The notes under the pieces were generated by a model that saw nothing but the letters and a program-made list of their open reading frames with translations, was not told where the DNA came from and did not search any database. This document shows positions 1 to 6,649 of a stretch of 14,990 nt of DNA, one piece after another. Location: positions 2,945 to 17,934 of the forward strand of contig JABDBT010000051.1 in the NCBI GenBank assembly GCA_013288465.1. Reading direction: 5' to 3'. The translations under genes and the position numbers were made by a program. Numbering within the stretch: position 1 is the stretch's first letter; every line of letters begins with the position of its first letter. The stretch is from Bacteroidota bacterium (GTDB lineage: Bacteria > Bacteroidota > Bacteroidia > Sphingobacteriales > Sphingobacteriaceae).

Positions 1-379
1 TAGCCTGTTTGTTTTCGGCATCCAAATAATCTCGCCAGGTATCCAGGCTAAGGTAGGGGTTGGTTAAAAAAGCGTCCCGCCATTGTTCAATAAAAGTAAG
101 TGCGTTATCATCCTTATGTTTGGCAAAAAACGGGTACGAGAAATGCAGATCGGGGTGCATGAGTTTCTGATACTTGCGGCACGATGAACAAACGCCGCAT
201 GAATCATCGGCCTGTTTATCCTCGCAAGATAAATACTGCGCATAAGCAACCGCCAGCGCCAAACTCCCCGATCCCTCCGGCCCTAAAAACAACTGCGCAT
301 GACTAACGCGGTTTTCGGTTACCGTGTTAATTAATCGTTGCTTAATAGCTGCCTGTCCTACTATCTGGTTAAACTGCAT
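1..379 (-). CDS. holB: DNA polymerase III subunit delta' (N-terminal part, cut by window edge)
   Basis: This is the first 126 residues of the clamp-loader delta' subunit, which helps load the sliding clamp during replication. The ATG is at 379-377 and the frame stays open to base 1. The protein opens with MQFNQIVGQ, the usual clamp-loader start, followed by HAQLFLGPEGSGSLALA at about residues 27-43. The P-loop position (33-40, GPEGSGSL) has Ser where an ATP-binding loader has Lys, as expected for delta', which does not hydrolyse ATP. Four cysteines (52, 61, 64, 67) form the zinc-binding module seen in delta' and gamma/tau subunits. The gene is divergent from ruvX with about 178 bp between starts. 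The C-terminal half lies outside the window. A DnaX-type loader subunit is the alternative, but the missing P-loop lysine argues for delta'. Confidence 0.88.
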   Translation of the reverse strand, partial: MQFNQIVGQAAIKQRLINTVTENRVSHAQLFLGPEGSGSLALAVAYAQYLSCEDKQADDSCGVCSSCRKYQKLMHPDLHFSYPFFAKHKDDNALTFIEQWRDAFLTNPYLSLDTWRDYLDAENKQA

Positions 380-423
380 TGGTGCAAAATAGTAATTAGA
401 ATTGAGATGTGAGATAGGTTTTT

Positions 424-549
424 AGAGATTAGTGGTTGGAGATTAAAGATTGGTGCCTTAAAGTAGGAAGCACGGTAAAAAACAATATCAATTACAACTA
501 TCTTTGCTAAATGACAGGCCTAATCTCTAACCTCCAACCACTAATCTCT
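424..549. repeat. Inverted repeat around the ruvX promoter
   Basis: The left arm (424-452) and right arm (521-549) are reverse complements at about 26 of 29 positions, sharing an unbroken 18-base core AGAGATTAGTGGTTGGAG. The spacer of about 68 bp holds the likely ruvX promoter. Repeats of this wording are, as I recall, scattered through intergenic DNA of Bacteroidetes, so this is probably a dispersed repeat rather than a ruvX-specific operator. The right arm ends just before the ruvX start, so the ruvX transcript would carry it in its leader. Confidence 0.75.
499..506 (+). promoter_or_regulatory. Putative Bacteroidetes -7 box for ruvX
   Basis: TATCTTTG fits the Bacteroidetes -7 consensus TAnnTTTG exactly. 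I do not see a convincing -33 TTTG at the usual distance. Transcription would start near 511, giving a leader of about 45 nt before the ruvX ATG. Confidence 0.5.
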
Positions 550-557
550 CCCAAGCC

Positions 558-968
558 ATGCGCATAATGGCTTTCGATTACGGTACCAAGCGAATCGGTA
601 TAGCGGTTACCGACCCTTTGCAGATCATCGCGACAGGATTGGATACCATACACCCCATGCACATTATCGACTACTTAAAGAAATACCTGCAAACTGAGCA
701 GGTAGAACGTTTTGTTGTGGGCGAACCTAAACAGATGGATAACACGCCCTCGCAATCGGCCATTCATGTAAAGGGGTTCGTTAACCTGCTCAAAAAAACC
801 TTCCCGGATATCCCCATCGAAATGCTTGACGAACGCTTTACGTCAAAAATGGCATCAGCCACCATTGCGCAAAGCGGCATGGGCAAAAAAGCAAGGCAGA
901 ATAAGGAGTTGGTAGATACCATATCGGCGGTAATATTGCTGCAGAGCTGGATGGGCATCGGCCGTTGA
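558..968 (+). CDS. ruvX: Holliday junction resolvase-like / pre-16S rRNA nuclease RuvX (YqgF)
   Basis: A 136-residue RNase H-fold nuclease of the YqgF/RuvX family, implicated in 16S rRNA 5' end maturation and possibly in Holliday junction resolution; cytoplasmic. The diagnostic N-terminus MRIMAFDYGTKRIG is present with the catalytic Asp at residue 7. VGEP (Glu56), DERFTS (Asp91-Glu92-Arg93) and the C-terminal VDTISAVILLQ (Asp120) complete the expected acidic set. Length is normal for the family. The start at 558 gives the canonical N-terminus; a second in-frame ATG at 567 (residue 4) would still leave the beta-strand start intact. The gene is divergent from the delta' gene and is followed by an accessory patch, not by a co-oriented housekeeping gene. 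Confidence 0.95.
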   Translation: MRIMAFDYGTKRIGIAVTDPLQIIATGLDTIHPMHIIDYLKKYLQTEQVERFVVGEPKQMDNTPSQSAIHVKGFVNLLKKTFPDIPIEMLDERFTSKMASATIAQSGMGKKARQNKELVDTISAVILLQSWMGIGR

Positions 969-969
969 T

Positions 970-1012
970 TGTCTGAACCTTGATTCGTGGGATTTTATGA
1001 TTTACTTGATTT
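970..1012 (+). repeat. Upstream copy of the TGTCTGAACC repeat
   Basis: This copy begins TGTCTGAACCTTGATTC and ends ACTTGATTT. It matches the copy at 2439-2481 in the same orientation at about 36 of 43 positions. It lies between ruvX and the GxxExxY gene and so forms the left boundary of that accessory unit. Confidence 0.75.
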
Positions 1013-1028
1013 AGATTAATTTGGTTTA

Positions 1029-1442
1029 ATGAAATATAAAGAGTTAACCGAGAAAATAATTGGGTGTGCTATGAAAGTTCACAGCACAATGGGTAATGGT
1101 TTCCAGGAAGTAATTTATCAACGATGTTTGGAAATAGAGATGGCAAAGCAAGGTTTGGGTTTTATACGAGAAATGGATATGCCCGTTTATTATGATGGAA
1201 TAGATGTTGGGGGAAGACGGGTTGATTTTTTTGTGGAGGATACTGTAATGGTAGAGTTAAAAGCAATTATAAATTTAGAAGATGTTCACCTGGCGCAGGC
1301 CATGAACTATCTTGAAGCTTATAAAGTGGAAATAGGGTTACTTATAAATTTTGGATCAAGAAGCTTACAGTTTAAACGTGTTCATAATAACCTGAGTTCG
1401 ATTAATCAGAAAGCGGACAATTGGATGGAAAAATCTCTTTGA
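1029..1442 (+). CDS. GxxExxY-family PD-(D/E)XK nuclease-like protein, C-terminus altered by IS insertion
   Basis: A small protein of the GxxExxY family (PDDEXK_3-like). The name motif is at residues 24-30 (G-FQ-E-VI-Y). A nuclease-like core follows: Asp66 in RRVDFF, Glu76-Leu-Lys78 in VELK, and Gln90 in LAQAMNYL, consistent with a PD-(D/E)XK fold. No biological function is firmly established for the family. As it now reads, the gene has 137 codons, but the final 16 residues (after Asn121) are encoded by the end of an IS982-type element. Excising the element and one 5-bp duplication restores a 124-residue protein ending HNNKII, in frame and with a stop at 2416-2418. The nuclease-like core is untouched, so the altered product may still be active. 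Copies of a TGTCTGAACC repeat flank the unit. Confidence 0.88.
   Translation: MKYKELTEKIIGCAMKVHSTMGNGFQEVIYQRCLEIEMAKQGLGFIREMDMPVYYDGIDVGGRRVDFFVEDTVMVELKAIINLEDVHLAQAMNYLEAYKVEIGLLINFGSRSLQFKRVHNNLSSINQKADNWMEKSL
1385..1389. repeat. Left copy of the IS target-site duplication (TAATA)
   Basis: TAATA lies directly left of the IS end and is repeated at 2400-2404 directly right of the other end. The surrounding DNA is rich in TAA repeats, so the length could be misjudged, but taking 5 bp restores the GxxExxY reading frame exactly. Confidence 0.75.
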
Positions 1443-2399
1443 TAACTGATTGCAGGTTTTTTAGGGAAGAAAGCATAGGCTATCAAACCAGCAACGATGT
1501 TGGTGATAAAATTAGCAAAAGACCTATGCCTTGAATGTTCAACCTGGCAAATGTTTTTGAGTTCATCGTTAACTGTTTCAATAACAGAGCGTTTTCGCAG
1601 GGTAATTTTGTCGTACATGGTCATTAAACTGTTTTTCATATTATTTCGGATATTGGTGATCAGATGAATGTCATTGACAAAGAGTATTTGAGTTAGTTTT
1701 TCGGATATGTATCCCTTGTCGGCGAATAATTTACCAAAGACGGCTTTCAGGAAGTTCTCGTTCTTCAACGGTTCACGGTCATCTACATTAGCCTGGGTAA
1801 TGGCAAAGTTCAGTATTTCGCCCTTGTCGTTGATCACAATATGTAGCTTAAAGCCGTAAAACCAGCCCATCGTAGATTTACCTACCTGGGCAACATCTTT
1901 AAACACTTTGTTTCTTTTGATCCGCTTATTATTGCAGACCCTTATCGGGGTTGAATCAACAAATGAAATACCAGAGCATCTGCCTAAACAGCAAGTCTTC
2001 AGGAAAATAGTCATGGGCATCAGTACGCTGGCGCTTAATTCAACGAAACGGTTGTAAGATACCGTTTTGGGAAATTCCGCTTGCATATGCCGCTGAACAT
2101 AAAACATATAGAAGTGTTTAAAGCATCTAAAACCGCTTAAATGAAAGAGCAGGCAAATGGAGATCACCTCACTTTTAGACATCACCGGTGGCCGCTTTGA
2201 GGGCTTGCCAAGCAGATAAGGCTCCGTGGTTTTATCAAAATCATTACAAAACTCATCAACAAGACAAAAAATATCAGTAATTTTATTGAAGTCAATCATA
2301 TAGAAATGTATTTAAATATTTGAATGTCAGATACTTAAATATACTTACATTTCTTGTGATTGACAAATTTTATTTGCTATTTATTAATCGAACTCAGGT
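1390..2399 (-). mobile_element. Complete IS982-family insertion sequence, 1,010 bp
   Basis: The element is bounded by perfect 17-bp terminal inverted repeats, ACCTGAGTTCGATTAAT at 1390-1406 and its reverse complement at 2383-2399. TAATA direct repeats flank it (1385-1389 and 2400-2404). It carries one intact transposase gene on the minus strand. Size, ends and a short target duplication fit the IS982 family. The transposase stop codon starts at the last base of the left repeat. AT-rich DNA upstream of the transposase (2302-2354) has 9-bp inverted AGAAATGTA arms. All parts look intact, so the copy may be recent and able to move. Confidence 0.9.
1406..2299 (-). CDS. IS982-family DDE transposase
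   Basis: A 297-residue transposase filling almost the whole element. The likely catalytic triad is Asp115 (in SFVDSTPI), Asp194 (in LFADKGY) and Glu241 (in RKRSVIETVNDELKN). The N-terminal third has the usual sequence SKSEVISICLLFHLSGFRC that precedes the catalytic core in this family. There is no frameshift or stop inside, so it appears functional. The TGA stop (1408-1406) abuts the terminal repeat. It is antisense to the 3' end of the GxxExxY gene: the last 12 codons of that gene as now read overlap the transposase tail. Confidence 0.93.
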   Translation of the reverse strand: MIDFNKITDIFCLVDEFCNDFDKTTEPYLLGKPSKRPPVMSKSEVISICLLFHLSGFRCFKHFYMFYVQRHMQAEFPKTVSYNRFVELSASVLMPMTIFLKTCCLGRCSGISFVDSTPIRVCNNKRIKRNKVFKDVAQVGKSTMGWFYGFKLHIVINDKGEILNFAITQANVDDREPLKNENFLKAVFGKLFADKGYISEKLTQILFVNDIHLITNIRNNMKNSLMTMYDKITLRKRSVIETVNDELKNICQVEHSRHRSFANFITNIVAGLIAYAFFPKKPAISYQRDFSIQLSAF

Positions 2400-2404
2400 T
2401 AATA
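2400..2404. repeat. Right copy of the IS target-site duplication (TAATA)
   Basis: The partner of the copy at 1385-1389. The bases after it (2405-2418) encode the lost original end of the GxxExxY protein, Asn-Lys-Ile-Ile and a stop. Confidence 0.75.
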
Positions 2405-2438
2405 ATAAGATCATTTAGGGCTAAAACCTATCGTTCCT

Positions 2439-2570
2439 TGTCTGAACCATGATTCATCGGATTTGAGGATGGACTTGATTGTTGGTTGGCTATAGTTAGC
2501 TATTCTTCGCTTGAATCCAATTTATAGGCATCATGAAAATCCTAAAATCCGATGAATCATGGTTCAGACA
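2439..2570. repeat. 32-bp inverted pair of the TGTCTGAACC repeat
   Basis: The left arm (2439-2470) and right arm (2539-2570) are reverse complements at 31 of 32 positions, starting TGTCTGAACCATGATTC. The spacer is 68 bp. The left arm is in the same orientation as the copy at 970-1012 and the right arm is opposite. Transcribed, this would form a long imperfect hairpin between the GxxExxY gene and the methyltransferase promoter. It could act as a mobile repeat, a bidirectional RNA structure or both. A short open frame running from 2533 through it is not a gene. Confidence 0.85.
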
Positions 2571-2605
2571 AAAAGGCATCAAAATACCATTAAAATCAAA
2601 ATCCT

Positions 2606-2613
2606 TACCTTTG
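2606..2613 (+). promoter_or_regulatory. Putative -7 box for the methyltransferase operon
   Basis: TACCTTTG matches TAnnTTTG exactly and lies only four bases before the ATG. If the box is used, transcription starts at or within a few bases of the start codon, giving a nearly leaderless message. No clear -33 element is visible. Confidence 0.55.
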
Positions 2614-2617
2614 CGCC

Positions 2618-3256
2618 ATGGAGATTCTACCCGACGACCTTCAATTATACTTAGATACCCACTGCGAGCCCGAGCCCGATGCGTTAAAATTCATCAACCG
2701 GGAAACTTATGCCAAGGTATTAAAACCCAATATGCTATCGGGGCATTACCAGGGCAGGGTGCTGAGTATGCTCAGCAAAATGATACAGCCAAAACTCATT
2801 TTGGAAATAGGAACCTTCACGGGGTATGCCACCATTTGCCTGGCCGAAGGTTTAGCAGACGATGGCATAATACATACCATTGAGGTTAACCGCGAGATGG
2901 AAGAAATGCTTAATTCACATTTTAAACTAACAAATGTGGAAAAAAAGATAAAGCTCCATTTTGGCGCAGCAGCAGACGTAATAGCCGATTTTGGGGCCGT
3001 CATCTTCGACCTGGTGTTTATTGATGCGGATAAAAAGAATAATTTACTTTACTTTGATTTAATATTTGACAAAGTCAGATCCGGAGGATTAATAATAATT
3101 GACAATGTTTTGTGGAAAGGGAAGGTATATGGCGGCGAAAAAGATGCCGATACCGAAAGTTTTCGCAAACTAAATGATCGGATTGCTGTTGACACGAGAG
3201 TTGAAAAATTGATTCTGCCCGTGCGCGACGGTTTACTGGTCATCAGAAAAAAATAA
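2618..3256 (+). CDS. Class I SAM-dependent O-methyltransferase (Methyltransf_3 family)
   Basis: A 212-residue cytosolic methyltransferase of the caffeoyl-CoA O-methyltransferase-like family; some bacterial members (TrmR/YrrM) methylate 5-hydroxyuridine in tRNA wobble positions. Visible features are SAM motif I LEIGTFTGYA (about 62-71), the acidic IEVN (Glu89) that binds the ribose, and the metal-site signatures FIDADKKN (Asp136, Asp138) and IIIDNVLWKG (Asp162, Asn163). Length is normal. The start is fixed by the promoter box four bases upstream. Two bases separate its stop from the next ATG, so it is probably cotranscribed with the glucosaminidase genes, although no functional link is obvious. 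The substrate cannot be told from the sequence. Confidence 0.92.
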   Translation: MEILPDDLQLYLDTHCEPEPDALKFINRETYAKVLKPNMLSGHYQGRVLSMLSKMIQPKLILEIGTFTGYATICLAEGLADDGIIHTIEVNREMEEMLNSHFKLTNVEKKIKLHFGAAADVIADFGAVIFDLVFIDADKKNNLLYFDLIFDKVRSGGLIIIDNVLWKGKVYGGEKDADTESFRKLNDRIAVDTRVEKLILPVRDGLLVIRKK

Positions 3257-3258
3257 TT

Positions 3259-3795
3259 ATGAAGAAAACCTTACTGATTGCTATCCTGTTAATATCCGCT
3301 CTTGGGGCATTCGCCCAAAAGAATACTTCAGTATCCTATATCGACCAGTTTAAAGATAATGCTATTGCCATTATGCACGAAACCGGCATACCGGCCAGCA
3401 TTATTTTAGGCATAGCCATGCATGAATCGGGCAACGGCAACAGCACCATAGCCCAAAACCTAAACAACCAGTTTGGGGTAAAAGGCGGCGGTGGCGCGGT
3501 AATTTATAAACATAAAAGAAAAACCCACTCGGCCTATAAAAAATATGATTCTATTTTAGACTCATTCGAGGATTTTGCCCGCATCATGACCGAGCGTAAA
3601 CAATTTAGCCACCTGGCCGAAGAACTTACACAATATGATTATGAAAAATGGGTAAAGGGCATACAGCACAGTGGCTATGCCAGCAGCCGCAAATGGGGGG
3701 TACAGGTTTTGGCCATTATACACAAATACCATTTAAACGACCTGGATAACACGCCCGACGAGGAACAACCAAAATTGGCGCAAAACAACCAGTAA
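3259..3795 (+). CDS. Secreted glucosaminidase-domain (FlgJ-like) peptidoglycan hydrolase
   Basis: A 178-residue exported protein with a Sec signal peptide (about 1-19, cut after AFA). The rest is one glucosaminidase domain (PF01832 type), which cleaves the glycan backbone of peptidoglycan. The core reads ETGIPASIILGIAMHESGNG, with the likely catalytic Glu56 in the HESGNG motif that corresponds to ESGWG in FlgJ. The later YxKW and SGYAS stretches (about 127-142) also fit. It begins two bases after the methyltransferase stop. It is a paralogue of the next gene (shared YID-F, GIPASI, ESG-GN and GYA motifs) but lacks a LysM domain, so it may be soluble in the periplasm. Confidence 0.88.
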   Translation: MKKTLLIAILLISALGAFAQKNTSVSYIDQFKDNAIAIMHETGIPASIILGIAMHESGNGNSTIAQNLNNQFGVKGGGGAVIYKHKRKTHSAYKKYDSILDSFEDFARIMTERKQFSHLAEELTQYDYEKWVKGIQHSGYASSRKWGVQVLAIIHKYHLNDLDNTPDEEQPKLAQNNQ

Positions 3796-3820
3796 TACAT
3801 TTTAAACGTATTTTTGGTTC

Positions 3821-4699
3821 ATGATAGCAGCCGGGTACCGCAATTTACTTTACTTTTTATTTATTACCCTCGTTTTTTTTTGTTCTTGCTCGGCCCGCAA
3901 AAAGGCTGTCGGCAACAATAAAAACGTTCCCCCGGCTATCAGCAACAGCCAGGCTAACGACAATAACAAACAAATTCAAAAAGCCAACGCAACGGCAATA
4001 GCCGCCTTTAAACCCTATACCTCATTAACTTATATTGACCGTTTTAAAACCATTGCCATACAGGAAATGAATTTATACGGCATACCGGCCAGCATTACCC
4101 TGGCGCAGGGGCTGTTTGAATCGGGCAGCGGTAATGGCGAACTGGCCCGGGTTGCCAATAATCATTTCGGCATTAAATGCACTTCCGACTGGAAAGGAAG
4201 GAGCTATTATAAGGACGACGATGGCAAAAACGATTGCTTCAGGGTATATGACCACCCGGAAGATTCCTACCGCGACCATTCTGAATTTTTAAAAAGAAAG
4301 CGTTATGCCGCCTTGTTTGAACTGGATAAAAACGACTACCAGGGATGGGCAAATGGGTTAAGCACGGCGGGGTATGCTACCAATCCAAACTACGCGCAGT
4401 TATTGATAGGGGTGATACAGAAATACAACCTTGACCAATATGACCGCCCCGAAGGCGAAATTCAAAAAATTAAGCGCGAAGACAGGGTGCTTACACAAAT
4501 TAACCAAAATATTGGCATCGCCATAAAAGACTCATTAGTTCAAAGCACACCTGTTGATAAATTATACACAGTAAAGCAGGGCGATACACTATATAACATA
4601 TCTAAACGTTTTGCACTTACCGTTGACGAATTGAAGGCCCTGAATAACATGGCCGATAACAATATAAAAATTGGCCAGAAATTGGTTATAGCTAAATAG
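3821..4699 (+). CDS. Glucosaminidase with C-terminal LysM domain, probable lipoprotein
   Basis: A 292-residue peptidoglycan hydrolase. The N-terminus has a hydrophobic stretch (about 9-20) ending in FFCSCS; Cys21 or Cys23 could be a lipidated cysteine, though the lipobox is not textbook. A low-complexity linker rich in Asn, Gln and Ala (about 30-62) follows, then a glucosaminidase domain (about 68-210) with likely catalytic Glu100 in LAQGLFESGSGN. A LysM repeat (about 249-292, YTVKQGDTLYNISKRF) binds glycan. The gene lies 25 bp after its shorter paralogue and is probably in the same operon. The tandem arrangement suggests duplication, with the LysM gained or lost in one copy. Confidence 0.9.
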   Translation: MIAAGYRNLLYFLFITLVFFCSCSARKKAVGNNKNVPPAISNSQANDNNKQIQKANATAIAAFKPYTSLTYIDRFKTIAIQEMNLYGIPASITLAQGLFESGSGNGELARVANNHFGIKCTSDWKGRSYYKDDDGKNDCFRVYDHPEDSYRDHSEFLKRKRYAALFELDKNDYQGWANGLSTAGYATNPNYAQLLIGVIQKYNLDQYDRPEGEIQKIKREDRVLTQINQNIGIAIKDSLVQSTPVDKLYTVKQGDTLYNISKRFALTVDELKALNNMADNNIKIGQKLVIAK

Positions 4700-4744
4700 C
4701 TGTTAATATTTGTTAATTAATACCACCAAACTTTGGTAAACGGT

Positions 4745-4752
4745 TAGTTTTG
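4745..4752 (+). promoter_or_regulatory. Putative -7 box for the carboxypeptidase-regulatory-like gene
   Basis: TAGTTTTG matches TAnnTTTG and ends eight bases before the ATG at 4761. A small dyad ACCAAA-C-TTTGGT (4725-4737) lies just upstream and might be a weak operator or chance. A TTTG at 4709-4712 is farther than the usual -33 spacing. Confidence 0.45.
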
Positions 4753-4760
4753 GCTTTTAT

Positions 4761-5513
4761 ATGAAATTTTGGTTTGTTTTATTGTTGGTTTGCTTGTCTG
4801 TCAGGGGCTTTTCGCAGGAAAAATCTATCGCCGGCATTGTGTTTGATAAACTAAGCCAGGATCGTATTGCAAAAATAAATGTGGTGAATACAAACACCGG
4901 CCTGTCTGTATATAATAACCTGAATGGTGTTTTTACTATTGATGCCCAACCCGGCGATATTTTGATATTTAAACGGACGGAATACATTAGCGATACCATT
5001 AAGGTACAAAACTTTATACCCATAGCGGTTTACATGGCCCGGTCATCAATAACACTTAAAGAGGTTACGATAAGGGATACAGCACTTACACCCGAAAAGA
5101 AATTAGCGGCTACCAAACGCGAGTATAGTAAGGTATATGGCTCATTAGCCAACCATGACCTTTTGAGCATGCCATCATACGGAGGCGCCGGGTTAAGCAT
5201 CGACGCTTTATACAATATATTTAGCCGCAGCGGCAAAAATGCCAAACGCCTGCGCGAGCGAATAGACCAGGATTACCACCAGGATGTAATAGACTACCGT
5301 TTTAACCGCACATTGGTACAAAACATTACCGGCTTAAAGGATAAGAAGCTGGTGGATTTTATGCAAAAATACAGGCCGGGCTATTTCTTTGTATTAAACG
5401 CTACCGACTATGAGTTTATAACATCAATAAAAACAAATTATAAAAGATATTTGCGCAACCCAAAGGCTTATACATTAGCGCCGTTACATGCTGCAAAAGA
5501 AGAAGAGGAGTAA
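4761..5513 (+). CDS. Exported carboxypeptidase-regulatory-like domain protein
   Basis: A 250-residue protein with a signal peptide (about 1-19, cut near GFSQ). Residues about 22-100 read as a carboxypeptidase-D regulatory-like beta-sandwich, with IAGIVFDK, INVVNTNTG, NGVFTIDAQPGDILIF and a SITLKEVTI ending. In Bacteroidetes this domain often precedes TonB-dependent receptors, but here no plug or barrel follows. The remaining 150 residues are basic and helical-looking (for example RERIDQDYHQDVIDYRFNR) and end in an acidic tail. It is probably periplasmic or outer-membrane associated. It precedes the DUF3078 gene in the same direction with about 59 bp between. The function is unknown. Confidence 0.75.
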   Translation: MKFWFVLLLVCLSVRGFSQEKSIAGIVFDKLSQDRIAKINVVNTNTGLSVYNNLNGVFTIDAQPGDILIFKRTEYISDTIKVQNFIPIAVYMARSSITLKEVTIRDTALTPEKKLAATKREYSKVYGSLANHDLLSMPSYGGAGLSIDALYNIFSRSGKNAKRLRERIDQDYHQDVIDYRFNRTLVQNITGLKDKKLVDFMQKYRPGYFFVLNATDYEFITSIKTNYKRYLRNPKAYTLAPLHAAKEEEE

Positions 5514-5572
5514 AAGTAAAGTCGAATTAAACTAAATACCTGTTGAAAAATAAATTTTCCTTTAATTTGTGC

Positions 5573-6592
5573 ATGTCAAAAACCGGATTGTTTTTTTTAG
5601 TGGTTTTTTCATGTGCCATATCTGTCAAAGCTCAAAAAACCGACTCGCTAAAAAAAGATAGCGTTAAAATAGATACAGCCCTGCTTAATAAATATCGCAT
5701 TGACCCGCGTAAAAACGCGTTCCCGGTTATTGCGAGGCCAATTATTATTCAACCGGAGTATATACCCCTTACCATGCTTGACTATAAGGTTAGCTATTGG
5801 CATAAAACAATAACGTTTGCTTTAAACTTTAACCAATCGGCGTTTAGTAATAATTACAGTGCGGGTGGTGTAAACGCGGTGGCCCTGGGATCGAACTTTG
5901 ATTTTAAAGCCGAATACAATAAAACGCCGTTTGATTATACAACCGAAACAAACCTGTTGTACGGCATATCAAAAAACAAAGGGCAGGGATCGCGCAAAAC
6001 AAATGACCGGATATTTTTTGATAATAAAGTATCTTCACAAATATCCAAGCATTGGGCGTTTTTCGGGTCGTTAACTTTTGAATCGCAATTTGCTAAAGGG
6101 TTTCAATATGGATCTGGTACCGGGGCAACGGCAACACCCGACCTGCTAATTTCTGACTTTATGGCGCCGGGTTACCTTACAGAATCGCTGGGTTTGGAAT
6201 ATAAGCCCACCAAATTTTTCGACCTGCGTTTTGGTACCGGCACTGCCCGGCAAACTTTTGTCGTTGATACCACCATTTATCATAATATACCCGGTAATTA
6301 TGGCGTTACCCCCGGCAAAACATTTAAAAACGACCTGGCCTTACAGGTGGTTGCCACTATTGATAAGGACCTGATGCCCAACCTGCACATTAATGCCCGT
6401 TACGCTTTATTTGTGCCTTATGGCGAGTCGCTGGGTTTTGTTACCCACCGCGTTGATGCCACATTGGTAGCCAAAGTAAACCGCCTGGTAAATGTTACCA
6501 TAAACGGAACCTTCTTATATGATAAAACAACATCCCTTGAGCCTCAGGGGACGGAAGGGTTAGCGCTGGGGATCATTTATAAGTTTCCGTGA
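5573..6592 (+). CDS. DUF3078-family outer-membrane beta-barrel protein
   Basis: A 339-residue protein from the chosen ATG at 5573, which begins a clean signal peptide MSKTGLFFLVVFSCAISVKA. A TTG at 5543 would add ten residues in front of the signal peptide and looks less likely; a TTTG promoter-like stretch lies just three bases before the ATG. After a Lys/Ser/Asp-rich segment comes the family signature ALNFNQSAFSNNYSAGG, then alternating polar/aromatic strands typical of an outer-membrane barrel, ending in a terminal aromatic-rich strand LGIIYKFP. DUF3078 proteins are of unknown function. The upstream neighbour is also an envelope protein. Confidence 0.8.
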   Translation: MSKTGLFFLVVFSCAISVKAQKTDSLKKDSVKIDTALLNKYRIDPRKNAFPVIARPIIIQPEYIPLTMLDYKVSYWHKTITFALNFNQSAFSNNYSAGGVNAVALGSNFDFKAEYNKTPFDYTTETNLLYGISKNKGQGSRKTNDRIFFDNKVSSQISKHWAFFGSLTFESQFAKGFQYGSGTGATATPDLLISDFMAPGYLTESLGLEYKPTKFFDLRFGTGTARQTFVVDTTIYHNIPGNYGVTPGKTFKNDLALQVVATIDKDLMPNLHINARYALFVPYGESLGFVTHRVDATLVAKVNRLVNVTINGTFLYDKTTSLEPQGTEGLALGIIYKFP

Positions 6593-6649
6593 TAATGTGA
6601 ATGCTATATTTAAGTGTTAGGTGCCTAAACAAGCAGTAATAGAAACTAT

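Noticed and set aside
424..549. CRISPR-like or attachment-site reading of the repeats near ruvX and the GxxExxY gene.
   Set aside because: There are only two or three copies, no regular spacers, no cas genes and no integrase; they fit dispersed inverted repeats better.
1029..1442. Calling the GxxExxY gene a pseudogene because of the IS.
   Set aside because: Only the last three codons and the stop were displaced, the core motif residues are intact and the frame stays open, so an altered but possibly working gene is the better call.
2533..2883. A 116-codon open frame on the plus strand starting in the repeat before the methyltransferase.
   Set aside because: It overlaps the well-supported methyltransferase in another frame, starts within a hairpin repeat and resembles no protein family.
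5543..5572. A TTG start at 5543 for the DUF3078 protein.
   Set aside because: The ATG at 5573 begins a clean signal peptide directly after a promoter-like TTTG; the extra ten residues would sit before the signal sequence.
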